Shown piece after piece: positions 1 through 8,782 of a DNA stretch of 64,000 nt; positions within the stretch are counted from its first letter, which is position 1, and each line of letters begins with the position of its first letter. The notes under the pieces were generated by a model, which did not search any database, was not told where the DNA came from, and saw only the letters and a program-made list of their open reading frames with translations. The position numbers were made by a program, and so were the translations under genes. Origin of the DNA: Neobacillus niacini (lineage in GTDB: Bacteria > Bacillota > Bacilli > Bacillales > Cytobacillaceae); assembly GCF_023715785.1 (NCBI RefSeq), contig NZ_JAMBOX010000001.1:907019-971018 (forward strand), given 5' to 3'.

Positions 1-390
1 TATTTCGCATGGCCCCATCTATTTGTTAATCTGTATCCTATTATCGGAATTAATTACTCCATTATGGAAAACCGGCATGCTGCAGCAAGACCCATGCCGC
101 CGGAAGATTTATTAAAGTTTCTCAGCGCATTGGGGGATTTTAGCCGGCTCCAGATCGTCAAATATTTAGCGCAAAAGCCACGATCAACCAGGGAATTGGC
201 GGGGTTAATGGGTATGACAGAGGGTGCCATATCAAAACACATAAAACTGCTTAAGGATGCTGGTCTAGTAGCTTCCAAACGTGAAAGCTACTATGTATTT
301 TATCATTTGCTCGATAAACCATTTCGTGAGTTTCCTGAAGGATTGTTTGAATATATAGGGAACGATCATTTCAGCAATAATGATAAATAG
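1..390 (+). CDS. ArsR-type HTH transcriptional regulator, 5' end outside the window
   Basis: The reading frame is open from base 1 with no stop, so only the C-terminal ~129 residues are seen. A methionine at 64 is possible as a start, but in-frame residues before it (ending YPIIGINYSI) look like coding sequence, so I treat the gene as truncated by the window edge. The visible part holds a winged-helix ArsR domain: FLSALGDFSRLQIVKYLA, then a recognition helix TEGAISKHIKLLKDAGLV, then a wing. Longer ArsR proteins with an extra N-terminal domain are common in Bacillaceae. No CxC-type metal-binding motif is visible, so metal sensing is not supported. A rho-independent terminator follows the stop codon directly, so this is the last gene of its transcript. 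Confidence 0.8.
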   Translation, partial: YFAWPHLFVNLYPIIGINYSIMENRHAAARPMPPEDLLKFLSALGDFSRLQIVKYLAQKPRSTRELAGLMGMTEGAISKHIKLLKDAGLVASKRESYYVFYHLLDKPFREFPEGLFEYIGNDHFSNNDK

Positions 391-394
391 ACTC

Positions 395-420
395 AGGCTC
401 ATAATAAGAGCCTTCTTTTA
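395..420 (+). terminator. Rho-independent terminator of the ArsR gene
   Basis: A 6-bp stem AGGCTC/GAGCCT with a 7-nt loop is followed by a T-rich run, 5 bases after the ArsR stop codon. Confidence 0.75.
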
Positions 421-431
421 TAAAACCGCCA

Positions 432-450
432 CTATTTATGGTAAGGTTTA
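432..450. repeat. rlmH-3'-end-like direct repeat, copy 3 (candidate attachment site)
   Basis: CTATTTATGGTAAGGTTTA matches 18 of 19 bases of the copy at 13803-13821 and is close to the 3' end of rlmH (17216-17234). On the minus strand it reads KPYHK-stop, the RlmH C-terminus. Similarity extends a little to the left as an A-rich ATAAAACCGCCA stretch. It is interpreted as an SCC-type att site; no recombinase gene is in the window. Confidence 0.55.
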
Positions 451-486
451 CATTGATCTATTTAAATGAGGTTTATCCGTTCAAAT

Positions 487-527
487 AAAAGAACCTTATA
501 GAGTAACAACTACTTATAAGGTTCTTT
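487..527 (-). terminator. Terminator downstream of the MFS gene
   Basis: A 13-bp perfect stem AAAGAACCTTATA/TATAAGGTTCTTT with a 14-nt loop. On the minus strand it is followed by TTATTT, so it ends the leftward operon finishing at 554. Confidence 0.8.
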
Positions 528-553
528 GCATACAATCATCTTCTAATGGGCAT

Positions 554-1786
554 TTAGGCAACCTTACTGCTCTCCTTAAGTTGCTGTCCTTTTTGTTTTG
601 TTTCAGGTAAAAATGAAGTAAATAACACATACAAGGAAGATGCGGCTAGGAAGAAGATCATCGCTGGAACATAACCCGCTGAACCTAATATTGCACTCCA
701 AGTGATAGTAATGATTGTTTGTGAAGCGTAGGCAATCGCCCAAAATAAACCAAAGATAACTGTGAGTTTTTGTGGCGACATACCTCCAAGCTCATGAGGC
801 AGATTCATAAAAATTGGATACTGAATGAACATCGCAAACCCAGAAATAAAAGCAAAGCTGTAAGAAGCTACTGGTGAAGTATTTCCTAAGGCAATCGTCA
901 ATCCAAACGAGGCAATCATGATTGCTCCTGACGTTAACAAAATAGGCTTTCTCGGAGTTCCCTTATTTCCCATTTTCGCCCCAACAAATGTACCGATAAT
1001 CCCTGCCCCTGAAACGAGAAGATTAATTAGTGATCCACTTAATTGCGTATATTGCTCAAAAACAGGCTTCAAGCTAACTAGCGAAAGGATATACAGGGTT
1101 AAAAATCCACTAAAGGCAAGTGCATATTTCCAAATAAAAGGATCTTTGAAAGCCTCTTTATAGCTGTAGTTTACCACTATTCCTTCATTTGAAGATTGCG
1201 TTTCGAAGTTTTCAGCTAATAATAACCATGCAATAAATGTAACAGCTGTTAAAGCTGCAAAGACTGTGAGCGTTAGCTGCCAATCCTGTGTTAGTTGGTG
1301 GGCAAAGAAAGTAAATAAGATTGAAACGATAAAAGCTCCAACATTATATGATACAGTGTTCATAGAATTGATTCTTAGCTTTTCTTTACCATTTGTAATA
1401 TACCGGCTTACAACAGGGTTCATGTATACAATTACCATTGAACCGCCAAGCCCCATCGCCATACGTGCTGCCGTATAAGCCCAGTAATTTGGAAGATAGA
1501 TAGCTACAAGCGACATCATTAGTAATCCAATCGCAAGGCTTGCCGCTTTTCTAGGTCCTATTCTCATTAAGATTACTGCCGCCAAAATATTGGCAAAAAC
1601 ACGTGCTGTCGTAATCGAGTAGTTTACAACTTGTGAAATGACCGGATCCACTGGCCCTCCGAAAAATGTCATTGTGATTTGAGGTGTCAAAGAAGAGCCA
1701 GCCACCCAATTCATGGCAAAAGTAACATAGGCAAACCAGAGAACAATAATCATAAAATAACCATTTCGTTTGTTAACCTGATTCAT
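554..1786 (-). CDS. Major facilitator superfamily transporter
   Basis: A 410-residue, strongly hydrophobic protein with about 12 predicted membrane segments and the usual MFS length. The loop between helices 2 and 3 reads RIGPRKAA, a degenerate form of the MFS motif A. A central polar stretch (about residues 190-215) separates the two six-helix halves. The substrate cannot be read from sequence. The gene is the last member of the leftward cluster of acyl-CoA enzymes, which suggests export or import of a short carboxylic acid made or used by them (inference). A strong terminator follows. Confidence 0.85.
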   Translation of the reverse strand: MNQVNKRNGYFMIIVLWFAYVTFAMNWVAGSSLTPQITMTFFGGPVDPVISQVVNYSITTARVFANILAAVILMRIGPRKAASLAIGLLMMSLVAIYLPNYWAYTAARMAMGLGGSMVIVYMNPVVSRYITNGKEKLRINSMNTVSYNVGAFIVSILFTFFAHQLTQDWQLTLTVFAALTAVTFIAWLLLAENFETQSSNEGIVVNYSYKEAFKDPFIWKYALAFSGFLTLYILSLVSLKPVFEQYTQLSGSLINLLVSGAGIIGTFVGAKMGNKGTPRKPILLTSGAIMIASFGLTIALGNTSPVASYSFAFISGFAMFIQYPIFMNLPHELGGMSPQKLTVIFGLFWAIAYASQTIITITWSAILGSAGYVPAMIFFLAASSLYVLFTSFLPETKQKGQQLKESSKVA

Positions 1787-1886
1787 GGTTTCACCTTCTC
1801 CTATAGGTTGAGGGAGGAAATCCTCCCATTATTAATCAATTATTTGAATTACTCCCGAATATAACATCTAAGAGCCAGCAATATTT

Positions 1887-3488
1887 TTAAGCAAGTTGCA
1901 TTGCCCAAACTTCCGTCTTTTCTTGCTCTTTGAAATTAAGCCCCATCGGTTGATCCATGAAGATCCGTTCCTCCATCACCTTTAAATCCGCTGCAATTAG
2001 AGGGATGAACTCCATCTGATCAAGAATATCCCTGCCGAGGTCTATTCCCGGAGCAATTTCTGTTAGAGTTAGACCTTCAGGAAGAAGTTCAAAAACAGCT
2101 CGCTCCGTAATATAGATAACCTTTTTAAGGTTCTGGCGCGCTACATTACCACTGAATGTAATTTGCTCTACCGCATTAATGAACTTCTTCGCCTTACCTT
2201 CTTGGATAATTTCAAGCTTGCCTTCGGCTGCCTTTACCTTTAATCCTCCGGCAGTGAAAGTACCACAGAATGCGAGCTCTCCTGCATTTTGTGTGATATT
2301 AATAAATCCTCCACAGCCTGCAATTTTCGGCCCAAATTTGGAAACATTGATATTTCCTTCCTTATCGCATTGGGCTAACCCGAGGAATGCTGCATCAATA
2401 CCGCCACCATCATAAAAGTCAAACATGTAAGGCTGGTCAATTATCGCCTCTGGGACAGCTGAGCATCCAAAATCGAGTCCCCCTGCTGGTGTTCCACCAA
2501 CAGCCCCCGGTTCAACAGTAGGAGTAAACCCTTGTTCTTGCCCTTCTTCTCTCAGAACTGCTGCAATTACCTCCGGAACACCAATCCCATAATTTAGAAC
2601 TTTCTTATTAGAATTCAAGAGCATAGCTGCACGGCGTGCGATTACTTTTCGCTCATTTAAGGGGTATACCTTTGTTTCCTTATTTTCAATTACATCGCTT
2701 CGGACGAACTTATCATTGTACTGGGTTCCAAATGTCTGCATATGATTTTCGATATTATTCACGACAACCACATAATCGACTAGGATACCAGGGATTTTAA
2801 CTTGCTTAGGATCAATTGACCCATTTTTCACTATTTTTTCTACCTGAACAATGACGATCCCGCCGTTATTTTTTGCATTCATCGCTATAGACATAACCTC
2901 AAGGGTCAAAGGCTCTTTTCCAAACGATATATTTCCGTTTTCATCAGCCTCTGTTCCTTTTACAATAGCAATATCGATTTTTTGAGTTCTGTAAGCTAAA
3001 TATTCACGACCATCAAAGCTGAGCTTTTCTACCAGATCTTCTTTTGTTACTTTATTAAGCTTGCCCCCTTCAATATCAGGGTCAACAAATGTTCCAAGGC
3101 CAACATGGGTAATGGTCCTAGGTTTACCTGCGGCACTATCACGGAACATTTGAGAAATGACGCCTTGTGGCAGGTTGTATGCTTCAACCTTATTAGAGGC
3201 GACAAGCGGTTGCAATTTAGGTGCCAACCCCCAATGACCGCCTATAATTCTCTTCAGTAGTCCTTCATGAGCATAGTGATTAAGCCCTTTTTCCCCACCG
3301 TCACCAATGCCAGCTGCATAAACTAAGGTAAGGTTCTCTGGTTTTCCGGTAGACATAAAACGGTTTTCTACTTCAAGATGGATTTCCTCTGCAACACCTG
3401 TCCCGATAAAACCGCCAATTCCTAAAATTGCCCCATCAAAAATTAATTCGGATGCTTCTTTTGAACTAATAAGCTTTGATTTTGCCAT
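1887..3488 (-). CDS. Acetate/propionate-type CoA-transferase (YdiF/PCT family)
   Basis: A 533-residue protein with two CoA-transferase family I halves fused in one chain, as in propionate CoA-transferase and E. coli YdiF. The N-terminal half carries GAILGIGGFIGTGV. The C-terminal half carries VEPGAVGG, in the position of the family's catalytic glutamate, and DFYDGGGIDAAFLGLAQ. It moves CoA between short acyl-CoAs and free acids such as acetate. The ATG at 3488 is preferred over the upstream TTG because GAAGGGAG lies about 10 bases before it. In this operon it would release an acyl product such as butyrate from CoA (inference). Confidence 0.88.
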   Translation of the reverse strand: MAKSKLISSKEASELIFDGAILGIGGFIGTGVAEEIHLEVENRFMSTGKPENLTLVYAAGIGDGGEKGLNHYAHEGLLKRIIGGHWGLAPKLQPLVASNKVEAYNLPQGVISQMFRDSAAGKPRTITHVGLGTFVDPDIEGGKLNKVTKEDLVEKLSFDGREYLAYRTQKIDIAIVKGTEADENGNISFGKEPLTLEVMSIAMNAKNNGGIVIVQVEKIVKNGSIDPKQVKIPGILVDYVVVVNNIENHMQTFGTQYNDKFVRSDVIENKETKVYPLNERKVIARRAAMLLNSNKKVLNYGIGVPEVIAAVLREEGQEQGFTPTVEPGAVGGTPAGGLDFGCSAVPEAIIDQPYMFDFYDGGGIDAAFLGLAQCDKEGNINVSKFGPKIAGCGGFINITQNAGELAFCGTFTAGGLKVKAAEGKLEIIQEGKAKKFINAVEQITFSGNVARQNLKKVIYITERAVFELLPEGLTLTEIAPGIDLGRDILDQMEFIPLIAADLKVMEERIFMDQPMGLNFKEQEKTEVWAMQLA

Positions 3489-3527
3489 GATTGTCAATCT
3501 CCCTTCATTTAGTTATGTTTTTTATCA

Positions 3528-4751
3528 TTAAGGTCGTAATTGGCTTAATGCCTCTAAATCAATTTCTTCCTCATAATTCACACCATCAAATAAAAACCCA
3601 TTTAACTGCATGAATTCCTTGGTAAACACGTCTACTGCCGTAAGCTCTCTAAAGTTATCGGGTGTTACCTGATCAATAATCGCTTTTACTTCCGCTTGAA
3701 CATCCTCCCGTAATTCCCAGGAATCTGGACGAAGATATCCGTTTTCGTCATACTCTCGTTTATCGCCATAGAGCATCTCTTTGAAGAAGCGGTGTTTATG
3801 CATAATTGGGGTCTCATGCAGACCTTTTTCGATCATGACCTTATATAAAGCACTTGCATATACCGGTAAAATAGGAATAACTGCACTCGCTTTCGTTGTC
3901 ACTGCCTTACTTACACAGATGACGGATTCCCCGTTCACCTTTTCTTTTAGCATTTGATTCATCCTATCGGAGGTTTGGGCCGCATGTGCCTTTGCTTGTC
4001 CAAGCGTTCCTCCACTATAGAATGGTCTAGTGATTTCAGGGCCTAGATAAGAATATAAAACGGTTTTGAAACCTTCTGCTAATACTCCCGCTTCCATTAG
4101 AGCCTGAATCCACAGTTCCCAGTCTTCTCCTCCCATTACTTTCACCGTATCAGCAATTTCCTTTTCTGTTGCCGGCTCTACCACTTGCTCAAAGATCTCC
4201 TGTTTCTCAAGATTAATACTAAAATCCCTTACTTCTTCCCCAATCGATTTAATGCAAGAAGTATAAACAGTACCTGTCTGTGGATCTATCCGTTTAGGAG
4301 ACGCAAGGCTATAGACAAGGATATCGATTTTCCCGCCAAACTCCTCTTTAATGTACTGAACCACTTGTTCCTTCATTTCAGTTGAAAAAGCATCACCTAT
4401 AAAGTTTTTTGCTAACAAACCTGCCTTTTCTGCTTCTTTCTTAAAAAAGATATTATTCCACCAACCGGCTGTCCCTGTCTGTTCTGGTGATGTAATTCCT
4501 CTCTCGAAGGAAACACCAATCGTGTCTGCATTTGAACCAAAGGCAAGAGAAATCCGTGAAGCTAGTCCATAGCTGGAAGATGCCCCAAGAATCACAGCCT
4601 TCTTTGGTCCGTTATAATGGCCATTTGCTTTTACAAATCCAATTTGTTCTTCCACCGATGCCTCACATCCAATTGGATGGGCTGCACGCGCTATATTTCC
4701 TTTTAACACCGGTTTAATTGCTATTTTTGGGAGTGCTGCCACTATTGTCAT
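3528..4751 (-). CDS. fabV: FabV/Ter-type NADH-dependent trans-2-enoyl reductase
   Basis: 407 residues, the normal length for FabV and for trans-2-enoyl-CoA reductase (Ter). The family signatures are clear: an N-terminal NAHP-like block (AAHPIGCEASVEEQI), the nucleotide-binding GASSSYGLASRISLAFG, VKVMGGEDWELWIQAL, and the catalytic Tyr-X8-Lys in YSGGTLGQAK. The enzyme reduces the trans-2 double bond of enoyl-ACP (FabV) or crotonyl-CoA (Ter), and sequence alone does not separate these. The neighbours are thiolase, ketoreductase, hydratase and CoA-transferase, and none is an ACP enzyme, so a CoA substrate is favoured. A GGAGG ribosome site precedes the ATG. Confidence 0.92.
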   Translation of the reverse strand: MTIVAALPKIAIKPVLKGNIARAAHPIGCEASVEEQIGFVKANGHYNGPKKAVILGASSSYGLASRISLAFGSNADTIGVSFERGITSPEQTGTAGWWNNIFFKKEAEKAGLLAKNFIGDAFSTEMKEQVVQYIKEEFGGKIDILVYSLASPKRIDPQTGTVYTSCIKSIGEEVRDFSINLEKQEIFEQVVEPATEKEIADTVKVMGGEDWELWIQALMEAGVLAEGFKTVLYSYLGPEITRPFYSGGTLGQAKAHAAQTSDRMNQMLKEKVNGESVICVSKAVTTKASAVIPILPVYASALYKVMIEKGLHETPIMHKHRFFKEMLYGDKREYDENGYLRPDSWELREDVQAEVKAIIDQVTPDNFRELTAVDVFTKEFMQLNGFLFDGVNYEEEIDLEALSQLRP

Positions 4752-4799
4752 AACTTGAATACCTCCATCTTTTTAATAAGTTTTCAATTCCTTGTTCGG

Positions 4800-5240
4800 T
4801 TATTTCGGCGGGATCACCTTTGCCATACCTTCCATTACGATCTCTTCATGCTGGTTATAGCAGATTGTTTTGATTTCGCAGATAACGATTTTTCCCTTAT
4901 CAATGATGTTCACTACTTCAGCCTTAGCCGTAATGGTATCGCCAATTAAAACAGGTTTTCTGAAGGATAACTCTTGACCGAGATAAATCGTTCCCGGCCC
5001 AGGCAGCTTCATGCCCAGCACTGCTGAAATCAGGCCTGCGCCAAGCATTCCATGGGCAATTCTAGTCTTAAATGGAGTATTCTTCGCATATTCTTCATTT
5101 ACATGAGCAGGGTTCAAATCCCCGGTAATCCCAGCAAACAAATAGACGTCACTTTCCGAAATGGTTTTAGTCATAAAGGCCACATCGCCAATCGCTAATT
5201 CAGCAGCCCTTTTTCCAACTAACCCTTGTTCTAATGTCAT
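4800..5240 (-). CDS. phaJ: MaoC-like (R)-specific enoyl-CoA hydratase
   Basis: A 146-residue single hot-dog domain protein. It carries the (R)-hydratase signature: FAGITGDLNPAHVNEEYA contains the catalytic Asp and His (G-D-x-N-P-x-H), followed by RIAHGMLGAGL. Family members interconvert (R)-3-hydroxyacyl-CoA and trans-2-enoyl-CoA. It sits 48 bases upstream of the enoyl reductase on the same strand, so it could supply that enzyme with crotonyl-CoA made from (R)-3-hydroxybutyryl-CoA. The symbol phaJ reflects family similarity; no PHA synthase gene is in the window. The start ATG has GAGGCG just upstream. Confidence 0.88.
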   Translation of the reverse strand: MTLEQGLVGKRAAELAIGDVAFMTKTISESDVYLFAGITGDLNPAHVNEEYAKNTPFKTRIAHGMLGAGLISAVLGMKLPGPGTIYLGQELSFRKPVLIGDTITAKAEVVNIIDKGKIVICEIKTICYNQHEEIVMEGMAKVIPPK

Positions 5241-5549
5241 TTAAATCGCCTCTTCATTGTGTATTTATATATTGCTCACCATTTCACATATTCTCTAGAA
5301 AAACGAGCAAGTCCATGGCTCAATGTAACGCTTTAGGTAAGATAGGGCCCTTTCAATCAGAGTCTACGGCTATTCCAAACACAGTCCACAGCTACAAGGA
5401 AATAGATTGAAAGAAGGCTTATACCAGCTATTATCGGCTTCTATCTTGAGGGAGATAAACCGGCTCCTGGTTATGATTTTGTCTCACATTACAACGTTTA
5501 AGTCCACGGCTTGCTATTCGTTTAAGGAGTAAAATTCTTCTAGACAGAG
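5241..5549. other. 309-bp gap inside the acyl-CoA operon
   Basis: There is no convincing gene here. On the plus strand about 5417-5512 one frame reads like a protein tail (LIPAIIGFYLEGDKPAPGYD and on to a stop) but has no start codon or ribosome site, so it may be a gene remnant. No clear hairpin terminator was seen, so readthrough from thiolase into the hydratase gene is possible. Confidence 0.3.
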
Positions 5550-6758
5550 CTAAATAGCTTTTACTATAATGGCTGTTCCCATTCCCCCACCAATACATAG
5601 TGAAGCTAGACCAAAAACAGCACTTTGTTTTTTCATTTCATGAAGGAGGGTAGTCGTGATTCTTGCACCAGATGCACCAAGCGGATGTCCAAGTGCAATA
5701 GCCCCGCCATTCACATTTGTACGCTCCTCGAACCATTTACGGTCCACCTTAAACTCTTGTTCTAGTTCATGAATCACACCTAGAGATTGTCCAGCAAAAG
5801 CTTCATTTAATTCAATTAAGTCAATATCTGTGAAGGAAATATCAACTTTTGACATTGCTTTTTTTATAGCTGGAACAGGTCCTAGTCCCATTAAGGAGGG
5901 GTCTACCCCTCCTTGTCCAACTGCGATAATTTCACACATTGGAACAAGTCCATATTTTTCAACTGCTGCTTCAGAGGCAACCATAAGTACCGCCGCCCCA
6001 TCATTTATCCCCGAAGCATTCCCGGCAGTTACGGTTCCATCCTTCTTGAAGGCCGGCTTTAATTTGGCTAATTTTTCAAGAGATGTCGTGCGGTTTGGAT
6101 GTTCATCAGTATCAACAATGATTGTTTCCTTCCTTGTTTTCACTTCAATTGGCACAATTTCTGCTGTAAAGCGTCCACTATCCACTGCCTTAATCGCCTT
6201 TTGTTGTGATTCTAAGGAAAACTTATCTTGCATCTCGCGACTGATAGCGAACTGATCTACAATGTTTTCTGTGGTAATTCCCATATGGTATTGATGAAAC
6301 GCATCGGTTAACGCATCACTAATGATTGTATCAGTCAGTTTCATCTCTCCTAATTTATTTCCATTTCTGCCTTGAAGGCCATTCATTATAAAAGGCGCTT
6401 GAGACATCATTTCGATCCCGCCGGTCAACATTACATGAGCTGAACCAGCTTTAATACTTTCGTAAGCGCTCATAATTGTTTTCATGCCACTTCCGCAAAT
6501 CATATTGATAGAATAAGCTGGCACTTCAACCGGCAGCCCAGCATATATTGCTGCTTGTCGTGCCACACCTTGGCCATGCCCTGCCGTTAAAACATGGCCC
6601 ATTACTACTTCATCAATAGATGAAGGGTCCATTTTTGTTTCTTCCATCACGGCTTTCATAACCTGTCCAAGCAGCTCACCTGCTGGTACACTTGAAAGTC
6701 CCCCTAGCATTCTGCCAATCGGACTACGTTTGGCGGAGACGATAAATACCTTATTCAT
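5550..6758 (-). CDS. thlA: Acetyl-CoA acetyltransferase (thiolase)
   Basis: 402 residues, the usual length of a biosynthetic/degradative thiolase. All three catalytic blocks are present: the nucleophilic Cys in [11 protein letters not shown] (near residue 88), [17 protein letters not shown] with the active-site His, and the C-terminal CIGGGMG with the second Cys. It condenses two acetyl-CoA to acetoacetyl-CoA or runs in reverse. It lies 42 bases downstream of the SDR reductase gene on the same strand, the arrangement of phaA-phaB-like pairs. The symbol is by family resemblance. Confidence 0.92.
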   Translation of the reverse strand: MNKVFIVSAKRSPIGRMLGGLSSVPAGELLGQVMKAVMEETKMDPSSIDEVVMGHVLTAGHGQGVARQAAIYAGLPVEVPAYSINMICGSGMKTIMSAYESIKAGSAHVMLTGGIEMMSQAPFIMNGLQGRNGNKLGEMKLTDTIISDALTDAFHQYHMGITTENIVDQFAISREMQDKFSLESQQKAIKAVDSGRFTAEIVPIEVKTRKETIIVDTDEHPNRTTSLEKLAKLKPAFKKDGTVTAGNASGINDGAAVLMVASEAAVEKYGLVPMCEIIAVGQGGVDPSLMGLGPVPAIKKAMSKVDISFTDIDLIELNEAFAGQSLGVIHELEQEFKVDRKWFEERTNVNGGAIALGHPLGASGARITTTLLHEMKKQSAVFGLASLCIGGGMGTAIIVKAI

Positions 6759-6800
6759 TATTCCGCTCCTTTCTGTAAATCTATTTAATCGTTACTATTG

Positions 6801-7526
6801 TTATAGTCTAAGACCACCATTTACTGATAACACATGACCATTTACATAGCTTGATTCATCACTGGCAAGAAATAAAATCGCATTGGCAATTTCCTGCGGG
6901 TCACCTAAACGACCAAGCGGGGTTTTCTGCCTAATCGGATCCAATACTTTGTCCGGAACCGTTGCCATCATTTCGGTCATTACATACCCTGGAGCTACCG
7001 CATTGGTCCTAACCGCTGCACCTTTTCTTGTAAATTCCTTGGCCCATGTGTACGTCATACCAATCACACCAGCTTTTGTAGCTGCATAATTCGTTTGGCC
7101 AATATTTCCGTATTCACCTACAACGGAAGCAATATTAACAATGGATCCCTTACCATTTTCCATCATCAGCGGCGCCACCGCTTGAGTAAGATTAAATACA
7201 CCTTTTAAATTGACATTAATAACGGCATCCCACATGCTCTCATCCATTTTTTGCAGAAGAGCATCTCTTGTAATACCTGCATTATTAATTAGTACGTCTA
7301 CTCTGCCAAACTCTGTTTGAACCTGTTCAACAAATGTAGCAACCTGTTCCCTATTTATTACATTTAGTTCGATATGTTTAATGTTTTCTGCTGAATATTC
7401 CCCAGGGATCATATCAAGTGCAAATACCATCTTTGCGCCTTCTCTAGCAAATGTTTCACATACTGTACGGCCAATGCCTCTAGCGCCGCCGGTAACGATA
7501 GCAATTTTTCCATCCATGCGATTCAT
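6801..7526 (-). CDS. SDR-family 3-oxoacyl reductase (FabG/PhaB type)
   Basis: A 241-residue classical short-chain dehydrogenase. Cofactor site TGGARGIGRT at the N-terminus, NNAG motif (LINNAGITRDALL), catalytic Ser in IVNIASVVGEYG and the YxxxK pair in NYAATKAG. The family reduces 3-oxoacyl-ACP or acetoacetyl-CoA to the (R)-3-hydroxy form with NAD(P)H. As the first gene of the operon beside a thiolase and an (R)-hydratase, acetoacetyl-CoA reductase is the likely role. AAGGAGG sits 9 bases before the ATG. The housekeeping fabG would be elsewhere. Confidence 0.88.
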   Translation of the reverse strand: MNRMDGKIAIVTGGARGIGRTVCETFAREGAKMVFALDMIPGEYSAENIKHIELNVINREQVATFVEQVQTEFGRVDVLINNAGITRDALLQKMDESMWDAVINVNLKGVFNLTQAVAPLMMENGKGSIVNIASVVGEYGNIGQTNYAATKAGVIGMTYTWAKEFTRKGAAVRTNAVAPGYVMTEMMATVPDKVLDPIRQKTPLGRLGDPQEIANAILFLASDESSYVNGHVLSVNGGLRL

Positions 7527-7620
7527 ACTGTGTTGCCTCCTTATTTGATTTAGGATTTATCAGTAAGCTGCTTACATGTTTAGAATATAGCTGAAATATT
7601 TATAAATAAAATACATACAA

Positions 7621-7647
7621 ATTATAAGAGGTATAACTTTTAGTTAT
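7621..7647 (-). promoter_or_regulatory. Candidate LysR-controlled promoter of the acyl-CoA operon
   Basis: On the minus strand a perfect -10 TATAAT lies at 7626-7621. About where the -35 should be is an inverted repeat ATAACT-TTT-AGTTAT (7633-7647) that contains a T-N11-A core typical of LysR-type operators. No good -35 hexamer is present, as expected for an activator-dependent promoter. The 5' leader would be about 90 bases. Confidence 0.45.
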
Positions 7648-7661
7648 ATATTTCACAAACT

Positions 7662-7750
7662 AAAAACACCTCTTTTCAAACTCATTGATACCACTAGATT
7701 AAACACTAATTCAAGTTTGCTAGTGGAAATGATTTTAAGAAGGTGTTTTT
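7662..7750 (-). terminator. Long imperfect hairpin between LysR gene and operon
   Basis: AAAAACACCT (7662-7671) pairs with AGGTGTTTTT (7741-7750), and an inner stem CCACTAG/CTAGTGG extends the structure. It follows the LysR gene and ends in a T run on the minus strand, so it probably terminates that transcript. At ~89 bp with complementary ends it could also be a small MITE-like element. Confidence 0.5.
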
Positions 7751-7800
7751 CATAAGGTCACAGGATTGTCAATTTTTAGGGCAATATTAGACATTTTTTT

Positions 7801-8685
7801 CTAACTAGAAATATTTTGTTTTACATATTCAATAAACCGTCTAAGCGCATAAGAGGTATAACGGCCTTTTTTTAAAATAATTGCAATGTCCCATCTTACC
7901 GAGGGATGATTAATGGGTATCTGGAGAATCATCCCACTATTAAATTTGTCCAAAATCGGACGAGGCAGAATGGAAATTCCTTGATTCATAGCCACGAGTT
8001 CGGCAATAAAGTCCCACTGGCTGCTTTTGATTGTGATATTTGGCTCAAATCCTGATTGTCTACAGGACGCAATAATATGGTGATGCAGCTTAAACGTTTC
8101 ATTCAGCAATACAAAGCTTTCATCTTTTAGATCTTCATAATCAATGACTTCTTTACTTGCAAGGGGATGGCTCCTGTGAACAATTAACTTATTTTCATCG
8201 GAAAAAATTGGGATAAAATCAAATTTAGTCTCATCAACAGGAAGTATTATCACGCCTGCATCAATTGAACCATCCTCGACCCGGTCCGATATATTCATTG
8301 CACCTTCTTCCAGAATCGATAGAATTACCCCCGGATAAAGCTGACGAAATCCAGCAATCAATTTTGGAAAATACGAGGTTCCAATTACTGGAGGGATGCC
8401 AACCTTTATATGTCCTTTCTTCAACTGTTCCGTGTCACGGATAGATTCACTCAATGACTCAAACTCAAACAACAGTTTTTGGGCACGCTCATATAACTGT
8501 TCACCTGCGTCTGTCAAATGAAGAAATTTTTCTGAGCGATCAAATAATTGAACGCCTAGTTCATCTTCTAGATTTTTAACCATCTTACTTAAAGCTGGTT
8601 GAGAGATATGCAAATTTCTTGCGGCAATTGTAAAACTCTTTTCCTTTGCGACTTCAGTAAAATACGTCAATTGGCGGATCTCCAT
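7801..8685 (-). CDS. LysR-family transcriptional regulator
   Basis: 294 residues, standard LTTR length. The N-terminal winged helix-turn-helix is clear (RQLTYFTEVAKEKSFTIAA, LHISQPALSKMVKNLEDELG) and is followed by a periplasmic-binding-like effector domain from about residue 90 (GHIKVGIPPVIGTSYFPKLI). It is transcribed in the same direction as the acyl-CoA genes and lies upstream of them, with a T-N11-A inverted repeat at their promoter, so it is the likely regulator of that operon. The effector is unknown. Confidence 0.9.
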   Translation of the reverse strand: MEIRQLTYFTEVAKEKSFTIAARNLHISQPALSKMVKNLEDELGVQLFDRSEKFLHLTDAGEQLYERAQKLLFEFESLSESIRDTEQLKKGHIKVGIPPVIGTSYFPKLIAGFRQLYPGVILSILEEGAMNISDRVEDGSIDAGVIILPVDETKFDFIPIFSDENKLIVHRSHPLASKEVIDYEDLKDESFVLLNETFKLHHHIIASCRQSGFEPNITIKSSQWDFIAELVAMNQGISILPRPILDKFNSGMILQIPINHPSVRWDIAIILKKGRYTSYALRRFIEYVKQNISS

Positions 8686-8782
8686 CTTTTACTTTCCTTT
8701 CTACTTTCCAACATTCGACATAGTTTCTATAATCCTTTTCCGCTACCGTTACTAAAAAGATGCCAAGCACTTTTCATGATTT

